Under the pieces are notes generated by a model, which was not told where the DNA came from, did not search any database, and saw nothing but the letters and a program-made list of their open reading frames with translations. The position numbers and the translations under genes are program-made. Of a stretch of DNA of 64,000 nt, positions 34,299 through 43,212 are shown one piece after another. This DNA comes from Pseudoalteromonas holothuriae (lineage in GTDB: Bacteria > Pseudomonadota > Gammaproteobacteria > Enterobacterales > Alteromonadaceae), in contig NZ_CAMAPC010000017.1 in the NCBI RefSeq assembly GCF_945859825.1, forward strand, positions 1 to 64,000, given 5' to 3'. How positions within the stretch are numbered: the stretch's first letter is position 1; each line of letters begins with the position of its first letter.

Positions 34299-36614
34299 CT
34301 ACCAACTTAGTTCATACTCTTTTGGAGGCTTAGCACCAAGTAAGTGCTCAACAAAAAAATCCCAGCGTTTGCGTACAAAGTAAGGGTTTTTATCCAGTAC
34401 ATGCCCCATATTTGGGTAAATCATAAGTTCAAAATCTTTGTTTGCTTCAATCAGTTTTGAGGCCAACTGCAAGGTGGCAGCAGGATGAACATTGCTATCT
34501 AGTTCTCCGTGCGCCAGTAGCAGTTTTCCTTGTAAGTGTTTGGCCATAGTAAGGTTAGATTGTGCATCCCAATGAGATGTAACGGGGTAGCCCATCCACA
34601 TCTCGTTCCATCCGGCTTTGTCGACGCGAAAGTCATGATTGCCAGATGCAGCTACGCCCACTTTGAAAAAGTCAGGATGTTTAAACATTGCATGTGCTGT
34701 ATCGTAACCGCCGGCACTAAAACCAAAAATACCTACTCTGTTGATATCGATATATGAATGCTCTTTTGCTAGTTGCTTTATTGCTACAACATGGTCATCA
34801 GTCCCGCCTCCAAGATTCTTAAATGAGTACTCATGAAATGCGCGCCCGCGTTTGTGAGTACCTCTACCGTCCATTTTTATAACGATAAAACCCAGTTCGG
34901 CAAGCGCATTCGCTTGTGTGCTATAGGTATTGAAAGATTTTGCGGTAAAAAAGTTGTGTGGGCCTGTGTAAATATCATCAATAATAGGATACTTTTTATT
35001 TGGGTCGAAATTGGAGGGAAGGTACATTAAGCCATAAAGTGGTGTTTTATTGTCACCTGCAAGTACCTTAAATGGCCTTGGAGGTTGCCAGCCAGTTGCA
35101 ATTAATGCACTCGTATCAGCGCGTTGCAACTGACGTATTACTTTTCCTGTTTGACTATCGCGTAAAACACTCACTGGTGGTGTAGTGGGTGTTGAGTAAG
35201 TATCAATGACATATTTATAATCATCAGATAGTTGGGTGCTATGCTCTGCCGCTTCCGGTGTAAGTAATGTTAACCCAGTACCATCAAGGTTAGCTCGATA
35301 TAGGTGTCGGTAGTAGGGATCTCTGCCAGCTTCTTTGCCTGAAGCTTCAAAATAGATGTGCTTACTTTGGCTATCTATCGCTCGGATAGCGCGAACAGTC
35401 ATAGCTCCAGAGGTAATCGCATTTTTTAGTTTACCAGTGGTAGTGTCATAAAGGTATAAATGCTGATAACCGGAGCGCTGTGAACTCCATACAAAGGCGT
35501 TAAGTTCAGGAAGGTGCCAATATAGCTGTGTCCATGGGTCGACATATTTATCATCTTGCTCAGTTACTAAAGTACGTACCGTGCTTTGTTCAGGTATTAC
35601 TTCGCGCATATGATAAGTTTTGTTGCCACGCTCTCTGTCATGATAAACAAAGCGCCCATTATCTTGCCACCACCCCCAAATCGGGCTGCCATAATAGGTC
35701 TGCATAACAGGAGGAGTATCCAGCGTAGTCACGCGAGCTGTTTTGGTATCAATTAAGATTAAATTAGCCATCGGGAGTTGCTCATCACCAGCCATTGGAT
35801 AGTAGTAGCTGATAGCTCTGGGTGTTAGCCCTTTATAGGTGTTGGCTTGTACCAAAGTGAGCTTATTTGTTTTACTTCTATCTATTTTGTGCGTAATTAC
35901 ATATCGGCTGTTGTCAGACCACATTACGCTGAAATTATCATCAGGGTAGGGTGTGCTGTTTTTAAAGCTAGCATGAGGGTTTGGGTGGGTAAGTGCATAA
36001 GGAAATAGCTCGCTACCATCGTGAGTTAATTGCTGCTGGGTACCTTGCTCAATAGAGTGAAGTACTAGGTTGTAATTATTAACTGAGACCTGCCAGCGAC
36101 CATCTGGCGACAACCCTGAACTAGGCGTGTTTGGTTTTATGACCTCGCTACTGTTACATAAGTAATGGGTAAGATCACATTGCCACTGCTGTTCATTTAA
36201 TTGAAAGTTGAGACTGTTAAGTGTGATAATTGGTTGCTTAAGCGGTAGGTGAGTAGGGCCATTTACTTCAATGCCATGCTTTTCTATTGCTTTCATTAAC
36301 TGAGTGTGATCAAAAGCAGGCCCTTGCAAATTGTTTTTTGCATCAACCATGATAAATTGATGGCCATTATTGGCGACTTGCTGGCGAAACCAAAACATGT
36401 CTTTTCCTGATAACCAGTGCGCTTCTAGCCAATTATTTTTTATTAAGGGTTTTAAATTATGAGGTAGAAACTGTTCAGCTCTATGATATTGCTCGCTACT
36501 AACCTGCTGATTTATAGTCATTGCTTGATTTGATGATGAGCGCATATTTAGGCATCCGCTTAAGGTTGCGCAAACACTAAGTAATATTAAAAGGTAATGG
36601 AGTTTTATCTGCAT
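34299..36614 (-). CDS. S9 family (DPP-IV-like) peptidase, predicted lipoprotein
   Basis: A 771-residue serine peptidase that should remove X-Pro dipeptides or cut peptides in the periplasm or at the outer membrane. The N-terminus MQIKLHYLLILLSVCATLSGC is a lipoprotein signal with Cys in the lipobox LSGC. A beta-propeller DPPIV_N domain spans about 80-520. The alpha/beta-hydrolase domain has the nucleophile in GFSAGGYD (Ser about 633), Asp about 706 in GELDSNVHP and His about 738 in NMGHVLDK. I begin at the ATG at 36614; an ATG five codons upstream would place charged or neutral residues before the signal. Upstream DNA carries repeat copy C. Confidence 0.92.
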   Translation of the reverse strand: MQIKLHYLLILLSVCATLSGCLNMRSSSNQAMTINQQVSSEQYHRAEQFLPHNLKPLIKNNWLEAHWLSGKDMFWFRQQVANNGHQFIMVDAKNNLQGPAFDHTQLMKAIEKHGIEVNGPTHLPLKQPIITLNSLNFQLNEQQWQCDLTHYLCNSSEVIKPNTPSSGLSPDGRWQVSVNNYNLVLHSIEQGTQQQLTHDGSELFPYALTHPNPHASFKNSTPYPDDNFSVMWSDNSRYVITHKIDRSKTNKLTLVQANTYKGLTPRAISYYYPMAGDEQLPMANLILIDTKTARVTTLDTPPVMQTYYGSPIWGWWQDNGRFVYHDRERGNKTYHMREVIPEQSTVRTLVTEQDDKYVDPWTQLYWHLPELNAFVWSSQRSGYQHLYLYDTTTGKLKNAITSGAMTVRAIRAIDSQSKHIYFEASGKEAGRDPYYRHLYRANLDGTGLTLLTPEAAEHSTQLSDDYKYVIDTYSTPTTPPVSVLRDSQTGKVIRQLQRADTSALIATGWQPPRPFKVLAGDNKTPLYGLMYLPSNFDPNKKYPIIDDIYTGPHNFFTAKSFNTYSTQANALAELGFIVIKMDGRGTHKRGRAFHEYSFKNLGGGTDDHVVAIKQLAKEHSYIDINRVGIFGFSAGGYDTAHAMFKHPDFFKVGVAASGNHDFRVDKAGWNEMWMGYPVTSHWDAQSNLTMAKHLQGKLLLAHGELDSNVHPAATLQLASKLIEANKDFELMIYPNMGHVLDKNPYFVRKRWDFFVEHLLGAKPPKEYELSW

Positions 36615-36629
36615 AGTAAAGTAAACCAA

Positions 36630-37025
36630 ATTTTTGCTTAAGAAAGATGAATATCATGACTATATACAAATGTATATTGTATGCAATAATTTGATTGTTA
36701 TTTTTTTGTCAGATATAGAGCAAGCATTTATAAAGTTAGTTTAGTGTTACCAAGCCATTTATTTAATGCAACTAGGACTATCAACGTTAAGATAGCTATT
36801 CTAATCGTTGATTTTGATTGAACCCTTAAGGTGTGTTTTCTACGTTATCATCTGACTTACATAAAATACCAATGGATGCAGGTTCTGCCTTGGGAAAATA
36901 CTCGAATGATTGCTGCAAAAAACACTCAGTAAAGATCAACATGGTTTAATATCGACGAGTATGCCTGAGTGAGAGAGCAACAGCGGCAACAATTAGAAAT
37001 GGACTATTTAAGGCAGTAAGAACAA
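36630..37025. other. 396-nt non-coding stretch with repeat copy C
   Basis: Divergent gap between the S9 peptidase and the pteridine reductase. Apart from the repeat (36832-36942) it is AT-rich and shows no recognisable gene. A short segment CATTTATTTAAT near 36757 matches part of the other repeat module in reverse, too short to weigh. Confidence 0.5.
36832..36942. repeat. Interspersed repeat, left-hand module (copy C)
   Basis: About 105 nt starting TTTTCTACGTTATCATCT and containing GATTGCTGCAAAAAA are roughly 80% identical by eye to 20808-20914. Many differences fall in all three codon positions of the shared frame, and the frame is closed upstream by a stop at 36827. This argues that the element is not maintained as a protein. 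Confidence 0.65.
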
Positions 37026-37763
37026 ATGAGCAAATATCAAAAAGTAGTTGTTATTACTGGTGCAGCAAAGCGGGTAGGTGCTTATATGGCGCGTTACTTT
37101 CATAGCAAAGGGTGTAATGTGATTATTCACTACCAACGCTCAGAGCATGAAGCCCATGTATTACAAGATGAGTTAAACGAGTCACGCAGTAATAGTGCCA
37201 AAGCACTTGTAGGTCACTTTAATAGCTTGGAGGATTATACATCTTTTGCAGCAAAAGTGATGGCATGCTGGGGTAAGGTTGATGTGTTAATAAATAATGC
37301 ATCTAGTTTTTTTCCGACACCGATAGGCTCTGCTACCCCTGATGATGCTGCAGGTTTACTGCACAGTAATTTAACCATGCCTGTTTTTCTTATACAGGCA
37401 ATGGCCCAGACTTTAAAGAGTAACCAAGGTTGCGTTATTAATATTTTGGATATTTATGCTCACTCGCCACTAAAAGATCATGCGTTGTATTGTGCTGCCA
37501 AGGCTGGGCTTGTAAGCGTGACTAAATCGATAGCTAAAGATATGGCACCTCAAATTAGGTCCAATGGGATTGCGCCAGGCAATATTATGTGGCCCACTGA
37601 CTGTCAGTTAAATGCGCAGCAAAAACAGCAACGTTTGTTGGCTATTCCACTACAAAGGCAAGGTCACCCTAAGGATATAGCCAAAGCTGCATATTTTCTT
37701 GCTTTTGAAGCTGATTATATAACAGGGCAAATATTGAATGTAGATGGTGGTAAAGCGCTATAG
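37026..37763 (+). CDS. folM: FolM/PTR1-like pteridine reductase (SDR)
   Basis: A 245-residue short-chain dehydrogenase. TGAAKRVG (11-18) is the TGxxxRxG cofactor motif that separates pteridine reductases from ordinary SDRs. NNASSFFPTPIG is also typical. The catalytic set is D142, Y155 and K159 (Y-C-A-A-K). The Asp replaces the usual SDR Ser at the same 13-residue distance as in Leishmania PTR1. FolM reduces dihydromonapterin to tetrahydromonapterin, the likely bacterial cofactor of PhhA. phhAB lies 2.8 kb away. A role in supplying that pterin is inferred. Confidence 0.88.
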   Translation: MSKYQKVVVITGAAKRVGAYMARYFHSKGCNVIIHYQRSEHEAHVLQDELNESRSNSAKALVGHFNSLEDYTSFAAKVMACWGKVDVLINNASSFFPTPIGSATPDDAAGLLHSNLTMPVFLIQAMAQTLKSNQGCVINILDIYAHSPLKDHALYCAAKAGLVSVTKSIAKDMAPQIRSNGIAPGNIMWPTDCQLNAQQKQQRLLAIPLQRQGHPKDIAKAAYFLAFEADYITGQILNVDGGKAL

Positions 37764-37823
37764 TCAGACAAGGCTATATCTATTGGTAGGTTATTTTATA
37801 AAGCACAAGCAGGGGTAATATAA

Positions 37824-37842
37824 AGGGAGAGCGATTCTCCCT
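37824..37842. terminator. Weak terminator between folM and dapD
   Basis: AGGGAGA-GCGAT-TCTCCCT, a 7-bp stem between convergent stops (37763 and 37858), without a clear T-run on the plus strand. Confidence 0.55.
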
Positions 37843-37857
37843 CTATAACATTAAAGG

Positions 37858-38685
37858 TTACTCGTCAATTGAGCGAAGTAGCGCATTGATGCCGACTTTT
37901 TCACGTGTTTGTTGATCAACTTTTTTAACAATAATAGCTGCGTATAAACTATGCGAGCCATCTTTACTAGGCAATGAGCCCGGTACGACTACGGCACCTG
38001 CAGGTACACGTCCATAGTGGGTTTCGCCTGTTTCACGGTCATAAATACGGGTACTTTGTGAGATATACACACCCATTGAAATAACCGCACCTGTTTCAAC
38101 AATCACGCCCTCTACGATTTCAGAGCGTGCTCCGATAAAACAATTGTCTTCGATAATGGTTGGGTTCGCTTGTAGTGGCTCCAAAACGCCGCCTATGCCA
38201 ACACCACCGGATAAGTGTACATTCTTACCAATTTGCGCACACGACCCCACAGTGGCCCATGTATCAACCATGGTGCCTTCATCAACATAAGCACCAATAT
38301 TAACGTAAGACGGCATTAACACCACATTTTTACCGACAAAGCTGCCTTGGCGAGCGATGGCATTGGGCACCACACGCATGCCACCTTGTTGAAACTGCTC
38401 TGGCGTATAATCACTGAACTTTAACGGTACTTTGTCAAAGTATTGGTTAACACCGTCGTGCATGGGTTGGTTATCGCGAATACGAAACGACAATAAAACG
38501 GCTTTTTTTAACCATTGATGTACAACCCATTCGCCACTGATTTTTTCTGCGACGCGAGCTGCACCCGAATCGAGTAGAGCAAGGGCTTGTGTAATGGCAC
38601 TTTTAACGGGTTCTGACACCTGAGATGGTGAAATACTATCGCGTTGTTCCCACGCTTGTTCAATAGTTAGCTTTAGATCTGACAT
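37858..38685 (-). CDS. dapD: DapD, tetrahydrodipicolinate N-succinyltransferase
   Basis: A 275-residue trimeric left-handed beta-helix enzyme of the lysine/diaminopimelate pathway, which succinylates tetrahydrodipicolinate. Hexapeptide repeats run through the centre (NVVLMPSYVNIGAYVDEGTM, VHLSGGVGIGGVLEP, NCFIGARSEIVEGVIVE). The N-terminal helical domain starts MSDLKLTIEQAWEQRD. The length matches E. coli DapD (274). It lies 11 nt downstream of glnD, last in map-glnD-dapD. Confidence 0.97.
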   Translation of the reverse strand: MSDLKLTIEQAWEQRDSISPSQVSEPVKSAITQALALLDSGAARVAEKISGEWVVHQWLKKAVLLSFRIRDNQPMHDGVNQYFDKVPLKFSDYTPEQFQQGGMRVVPNAIARQGSFVGKNVVLMPSYVNIGAYVDEGTMVDTWATVGSCAQIGKNVHLSGGVGIGGVLEPLQANPTIIEDNCFIGARSEIVEGVIVETGAVISMGVYISQSTRIYDRETGETHYGRVPAGAVVVPGSLPSKDGSHSLYAAIIVKKVDQQTREKVGINALLRSIDE

Positions 38686-38696
38686 AACGTCCTCTT

Positions 38697-41315
38697 TTAT
38701 TCTGATTCTGCGTTTAACTTTTTCATTAAATCACGATGCAATTCTGCTTTGTGCTCTTCGCTTAAAGCTTGATAATTTTCATCTGATACCACAAAGAAAT
38801 CTTCTGCACGTTCGCCCACCGTTGTAATTCGAGCTGCATGAATGTGTAGTGAATTGGCTTGAAATACTTCGGCAATTTTGGTTAGTAATCCTTGTATATC
38901 AATCGCTTGAATTTCAATTAGATTCCTATCACTGCGCGCATGTGGGCGAACAATGATTTTTGGTTTGATATTAAAGTCTTTAAACCGTTGCGAGCGATTC
39001 TTCTTAAGTCGTATTTTTTTCTTAGGGCCTTGGAGCACCGCGTCAATACCTCTGCGAATTGAGTTTGCGCGTGTACTTGCAACAGGGTTACCACTTACTT
39101 CTAAAATCACAAAACTAAAAACCACATAACCATCTTTTGTTGTCATCACTTGTGCGTGTTGGATTTGCGCTTTTTTTGAACCGATGACACTGACGAGTTT
39201 GGTGAACAAAGTTGCTTCATACGGGCTATATACAAAAACTTGTGTACCACCATGCATTGGCTTTTCACTCACCACTACACTAGCTTGGCTTAAGTCTTTT
39301 GCTTTAAGTAAGTGTTCACTATGCCAAGAAATTTGCTGCTCGCTAAAAGCCGTAAAGTAATTTGCTTTAAAACGTGACCAACTTAAATCTATAAATTCTT
39401 CTTCATAACCTTTGTTGATGAGCCTTTGTTTTGCTTGATGCTTTTTATCGCGAATTTGGTCGCGCATATCCATCGGGTTTTCAAGGCCTAAACGCAGCGC
39501 CCGTTGCGCGTGTAAATATAATTCTCGTAAGAGTGTGTTTTTCCAATCATTCCAAAGGTTATCATTGGTGGCGCGAATATCTGCAACGGTTAAGCAGTAC
39601 AGGTAATCAAGTTGACGCTCATTTTTTATTTGAGTCGCAAATTCATTGATAACATCTGGGTCGTTAATGTCTTTGCGCTGTGCGGTTACTGACATGAGCA
39701 GGTGGTTTTTAACCAGCCAAGCAACCAGTCGAGCATCCGAATTGGTAAAACCATGCATTTTACAAAAAGCGAGTGCATCTACAGCTCCTAGCTCTGAGTG
39801 ATCGCCGCCTCGACCTTTAGCTATATCATGAAATATTGCCGCTAAGTATAGTAATTCCGGCTTATCCATGCGGGTAACGATTTCACTGCAGATCGGGAAT
39901 TTACTGGGTTGTGTTTTATCAAAGTACTGATAAATATTGTTAATTAACTTGTGAGTATGTTCATCTACTGTATAGGCATGAAATAGATCAAACTGCATTT
40001 GCCCAAAAATGTTACGCCACTGGGGTAAGTAAGCCGCGATTAATCCATGCTTGTGCATCAATGTAAACGCACGGCCCATACCATTTGGGTGTTTTAAAAG
40101 GCGTAAAAAAGCATCTCTGCACCCTGCGTAATCTTGTAAGTCACCTAATAACCGTCGACGCACTTGGCGCATGGTACGAATGGTACTGGGGTCAATATTA
40201 ACAATTTCAGGTTTTTCGGCAATGTGCTCAAACAGCACAAATAATTGGTCACGCCTAAAAAAGACCGATGGGTCTTTCACTCGAATCTTATTACCTACCC
40301 GCTCAAAGTTTCTATCAAGTGGTACGGGCATTTGTTCTTTGTATTCAGGAAGAATGCTTTGCTCGAAGTAAGACAGCAGCATTTGGTTCATTTCACGAAC
40401 TCGGCTCATGATCCTAAATAGTCGCTTCATCATTCGCTCTACTGACGCTTTACCCTCTGCTCCAAAACCGAGTAACTCGGCGGCGTTGGGTTGATGGTCG
40501 AATAGCAATCTGTTTTCATTGCGCCCGGCAGCTAAATGCAACGCAAAACGAATATTCCACAAGTTTTCTATGCACTCTAACAGTTCTTGATATTCTTCAT
40601 GAGTGAGGTAACCGTGACTGATTATTTCTTCAAGCGTTTCGGCATGGAAATGCTTTTTTGCGACCCAGAAAATCGTTTGCAAGTCGCGCAAGCCACCAGG
40701 GTTTTCTTTGATATTTGGTTCTAAGTTATAGGCCGTACCATGACATTTTTTATGGCGTACTTTTTGCTCATTAACTTTCGCAATAAAAAAGTCATCGGAG
40801 CGCCAAATTGGTGTTTCAACGATATGGCTTTTCAAGCGTTCAAATTCAACATGATTACCGCAGATCAAGCGGCTTTCTAGTAGGCTGGTGGTAAAGTGAA
40901 CGTCTTGTTGCTTTTGTTCTAACACCTGCTCGTGGGTGCGAACACTGTGACCAATCTCAAGGTTAAGATCCCACAGCAAAGTGACAAAAGTCTCTAAATT
41001 TACTTGTAGTTGTTCATCAGGAGGGGACTGCACAAGTAATAAAAAGTCAATATCAGAATAGGGGTGTAGCTCACCACGGCCATATCCACCAATGGCTATT
41101 AAAGCTATTTCTGGATTATGTGCAAGGCCAGTTTCGTTAAATAGTTTGATCAATAAGCGGTCAATGAATTCTGCACGTGCATTGATCAGATTTCGTACTG
41201 GCTGTTTAGAGAATTCGTTGTTTAGCCATTTATAGAAATAGACAGAACAATCTTTTAATTCGCAGAGCTGCTCGGCATCATCGAGCAGCTTTTTTACTTT
41301 ATTAGGCAGTGCCAC
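38697..41315 (-). CDS. glnD: GlnD, bifunctional PII uridylyltransferase / uridylyl-removing enzyme
   Basis: An 872-residue nitrogen sensor that uridylylates PII when glutamine is low and deuridylylates it when high. In order: the nucleotidyltransferase motif GGYGRGELHPYSDIDF (about 76-91), a middle helical PII-uridylyltransferase domain, an HD hydrolase domain with HDIAKGRGGDH (about 490-500), and two C-terminal ACT domains that bind glutamine. The length is close to E. coli GlnD (890). It starts 9 nt after map. Confidence 0.97.
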   Translation of the reverse strand: MALPNKVKKLLDDAEQLCELKDCSVYFYKWLNNEFSKQPVRNLINARAEFIDRLLIKLFNETGLAHNPEIALIAIGGYGRGELHPYSDIDFLLLVQSPPDEQLQVNLETFVTLLWDLNLEIGHSVRTHEQVLEQKQQDVHFTTSLLESRLICGNHVEFERLKSHIVETPIWRSDDFFIAKVNEQKVRHKKCHGTAYNLEPNIKENPGGLRDLQTIFWVAKKHFHAETLEEIISHGYLTHEEYQELLECIENLWNIRFALHLAAGRNENRLLFDHQPNAAELLGFGAEGKASVERMMKRLFRIMSRVREMNQMLLSYFEQSILPEYKEQMPVPLDRNFERVGNKIRVKDPSVFFRRDQLFVLFEHIAEKPEIVNIDPSTIRTMRQVRRRLLGDLQDYAGCRDAFLRLLKHPNGMGRAFTLMHKHGLIAAYLPQWRNIFGQMQFDLFHAYTVDEHTHKLINNIYQYFDKTQPSKFPICSEIVTRMDKPELLYLAAIFHDIAKGRGGDHSELGAVDALAFCKMHGFTNSDARLVAWLVKNHLLMSVTAQRKDINDPDVINEFATQIKNERQLDYLYCLTVADIRATNDNLWNDWKNTLLRELYLHAQRALRLGLENPMDMRDQIRDKKHQAKQRLINKGYEEEFIDLSWSRFKANYFTAFSEQQISWHSEHLLKAKDLSQASVVVSEKPMHGGTQVFVYSPYEATLFTKLVSVIGSKKAQIQHAQVMTTKDGYVVFSFVILEVSGNPVASTRANSIRRGIDAVLQGPKKKIRLKKNRSQRFKDFNIKPKIIVRPHARSDRNLIEIQAIDIQGLLTKIAEVFQANSLHIHAARITTVGERAEDFFVVSDENYQALSEEHKAELHRDLMKKLNAESE

Positions 41316-41324
41316 CGAAGGCTC

Positions 41325-42110
41325 CTAGTGTTCAATCACGCGTTCAATGGTTTCATCACTGCGCAAAGTGAGGATTTCTACGCCATTGTCAGTGACCAAT
41401 AATGTATGCTCCCATTGGGCAGATAGACTACGGTCTTTAGTCACAACAGTCCAGTCGTCTTTTAACAGCTTACACTGGCGTTTGCCTGCATTAACCATAG
41501 GTTCGATGGTTAAGCACATCCCTGCCTGTAACGCTTCACCAGTACCTGACTTGCCGTAGTGCATCACTTGTGGCTCTTCATGAAATTCTTTACCGATACC
41601 ATGACCACAGTACTCGCGTACAATTGAGTACTTAAAGCCTTCAGCATATTTTTGAATGGCAGCACCAATATCACCCAAGCGCACTCCAGGTTTAACCATT
41701 TTAATGGCAAGGTAAAGACTTTCTTGTGTGATTTCACTCAGACGCTTACCTTGAATAGATGGCTCACCCACATAAAACATTTTTGATGTGTCGCCGTGAT
41801 AACCATCTTTAATGACAGTTACATCGATATTGATTATGTCACCCGCTTTTAGCGGTTTATCGTTTGGAATACCATGGCAAATTACGTGGTTAACTGAGGT
41901 ACAAATAGACTTTGGAAAACCATGATAATTGAGCGGGGCAGGCACCGCTTTTTGTTCATTTACAATATAATCATGACAAATAGTATTTAGCTCATCTGTG
42001 GTGACCCCAGGCTTTACATAAGGCCCAATCATTTCTAATACTTCTGCGGCTAAACGCCCGGCAATACGCATCTTTTCGATTTCTTCAGGGGTTTTTATCA
42101 CTGCACTCAT
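41325..42110 (-). CDS. map: Methionine aminopeptidase, type I
   Basis: A 261-residue metalloenzyme that removes the initiator Met. Metal ligands lie in INIDVTVIKDGYHGDTSKMF (two Asp), GHGIGKEFHEEP (His) and the two Glu of LTIEPM and SAQWEHTLLV. The start at 42110 (MSAVIKTPEEIEKMR) is preceded by TTGGAGTC and matches the family. An ATG 14 codons upstream would add a stretch unlike known Map. It diverges from rpsB, as in many gammaproteobacteria. Confidence 0.97.
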   Translation of the reverse strand: MSAVIKTPEEIEKMRIAGRLAAEVLEMIGPYVKPGVTTDELNTICHDYIVNEQKAVPAPLNYHGFPKSICTSVNHVICHGIPNDKPLKAGDIINIDVTVIKDGYHGDTSKMFYVGEPSIQGKRLSEITQESLYLAIKMVKPGVRLGDIGAAIQKYAEGFKYSIVREYCGHGIGKEFHEEPQVMHYGKSGTGEALQAGMCLTIEPMVNAGKRQCKLLKDDWTVVTKDRSLSAQWEHTLLVTDNGVEILTLRSDETIERVIEH

Positions 42111-42146
42111 TGAGACTCCAAGTCGGTTTTTTAAGTTAGCAACAGC

Positions 42147-42161
42147 GCACAAATTTTGTGC
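42147..42161. promoter_or_regulatory. Perfect 15-nt dyad in the map-rpsB gap
   Basis: GCACAAA-T-TTTGTGC lies between the map start and the rpsB promoter, immediately upstream of the rpsB -35. It could be an operator for either gene. No regulator is assigned. Confidence 0.45.
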
Positions 42162-42167
42162 TTTTCG

Positions 42168-42196
42168 TTGAGTTATGCTCTTTTATATGGTATAAA
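42168..42196 (+). promoter_or_regulatory. sigma70 promoter of rpsB
   Basis: TTGAGT, a 17-nt spacer and TATAAA, followed by the GC-rich discriminator GCGCGCC. That discriminator is typical of stringently controlled ribosomal genes. The transcription start would be near 42203. Confidence 0.75.
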
Positions 42197-42202
42197 GCGC
42201 GC

Positions 42203-42379
42203 CGTCTTTTTACAAATATATCTTACGAGGTTGTTTGTAGTTAAGGCAAACACATTATTCATACTAACACACACACATATCGACACATACACTTGGGTGC
42301 ATGTCTTGGTAATTTACTAAGCATGTTGGTGCTATGGGATATGTGGAGGCTTAACCCTAAACAATTAGAGGAAATTAAA
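42203..42379 (+). promoter_or_regulatory. rpsB 5' leader, probable S2 autoregulatory RNA
   Basis: An unusually long leader (about 175 nt) precedes rpsB. It contains AGCA-TGTTGG-TGCT (about 42320-42333) and a GGG...CCC pairing between 42336 and 42359 just upstream of the ribosome site AGAGGAA. In E. coli the conserved rpsB leader mediates repression of rpsB-tsf by S2. The same role here is inferred from position, not from a demonstrated fold. Confidence 0.55.
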
Positions 42380-43108
42380 ATGGCAAACGTTTCAATGCGC
42401 GATATGCTTCAGGCAGGTGTTCACTTCGGTCACCAAGCTCGTTACTGGAATCCTAAGATGAAGCCTTTCATCTTCGGTGCTCGTAATCGTGTACATATCA
42501 TCAACCTAGAAAAAACAGTTCCAATGTTTAACGATGCACTTCGTTTTTTACAGAACACAGCATCTAACAAAGGTAAAATTCTTTTTGTAGGTACTAAGCG
42601 CGCTGCAAGCGAAGCAGTTAAAGAAGCAGCTCTTCAAAGTGATCAGTACTTCGTAAATCACCGTTGGTTAGGTGGTATGTTGACTAACTGGAAAACAGTT
42701 CGTCAATCAATCAAGCGTCTTAAAGACCTTGAATCTCAAAGCCAAGACGGTACTTTCGAGAAACTGACTAAAAAAGAAGCGTTAATGCTAACTCGTGAAA
42801 TGGAAAAGCTTGAAAAGAGCCTTGGCGGTATCAAAGATATGGGCGGTCTTCCTGACGCTATCTTCGTTATCGATGCTGACCACGAGCACATCGCAATTCG
42901 CGAAGCTAACAACCTAGGTATTCCAGTAGTATCTGTAGTTGATACTAACTCGAACCCAGATGGTGTTGATTTCATCATCCCTGGTAACGACGACGCTATC
43001 CGCGCTATCCAGCTTTATACTGGCGCTGTAGCAACTGCTATCACTGAAGGTCGTGAAAGCAACATCGTTGTTCAAGCTGAAAGCGATGATTTCGTAGAAG
43101 CTGAGTAA
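42380..43108 (+). CDS. rpsB: 30S ribosomal protein S2
   Basis: A 242-residue ribosomal protein with the signature MRDMLQAGVHFGHQARYWNPKM and the second signature GGLPDAIFVIDADHEHIAIREA. The start is MANVSMRD at 42380 with GAGGAA in front. An in-frame ATG at 42293 lies in the leader and is not the real start. It is co-transcribed with tsf. Codon use looks strongly biased, as expected of a highly expressed gene. Confidence 0.98.
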   Translation: MANVSMRDMLQAGVHFGHQARYWNPKMKPFIFGARNRVHIINLEKTVPMFNDALRFLQNTASNKGKILFVGTKRAASEAVKEAALQSDQYFVNHRWLGGMLTNWKTVRQSIKRLKDLESQSQDGTFEKLTKKEALMLTREMEKLEKSLGGIKDMGGLPDAIFVIDADHEHIAIREANNLGIPVVSVVDTNSNPDGVDFIIPGNDDAIRAIQLYTGAVATAITEGRESNIVVQAESDDFVEAE

Positions 43109-43118
43109 TTAGCTGTCA

Positions 43119-43151
43119 TCAAGTCTTCATCTAAATAAGGTGAAGACTTGA
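43119..43151 (+). other. 11-bp hairpin between rpsB and tsf
   Basis: TCAAGTCTTCA / TGAAGACTTGA with an 11-nt loop, followed by only a few T. It resembles the partial attenuator reported between rpsB and tsf in E. coli. Expected role: lowering or processing of the distal message. Confidence 0.65.
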
Positions 43152-43212
43152 TATTCTTGAAGAGCGGTTATTCCGCTTCCCTAAAACAGATTTCATATTT
43201 GAGGATATTCTA

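Noticed and set aside
42293..42379. Longer rpsB start at 42293
   Set aside because: Adds 29 residues absent from S2 and covers the probable regulatory leader. MANVSMRD at 42380 has the ribosome site.
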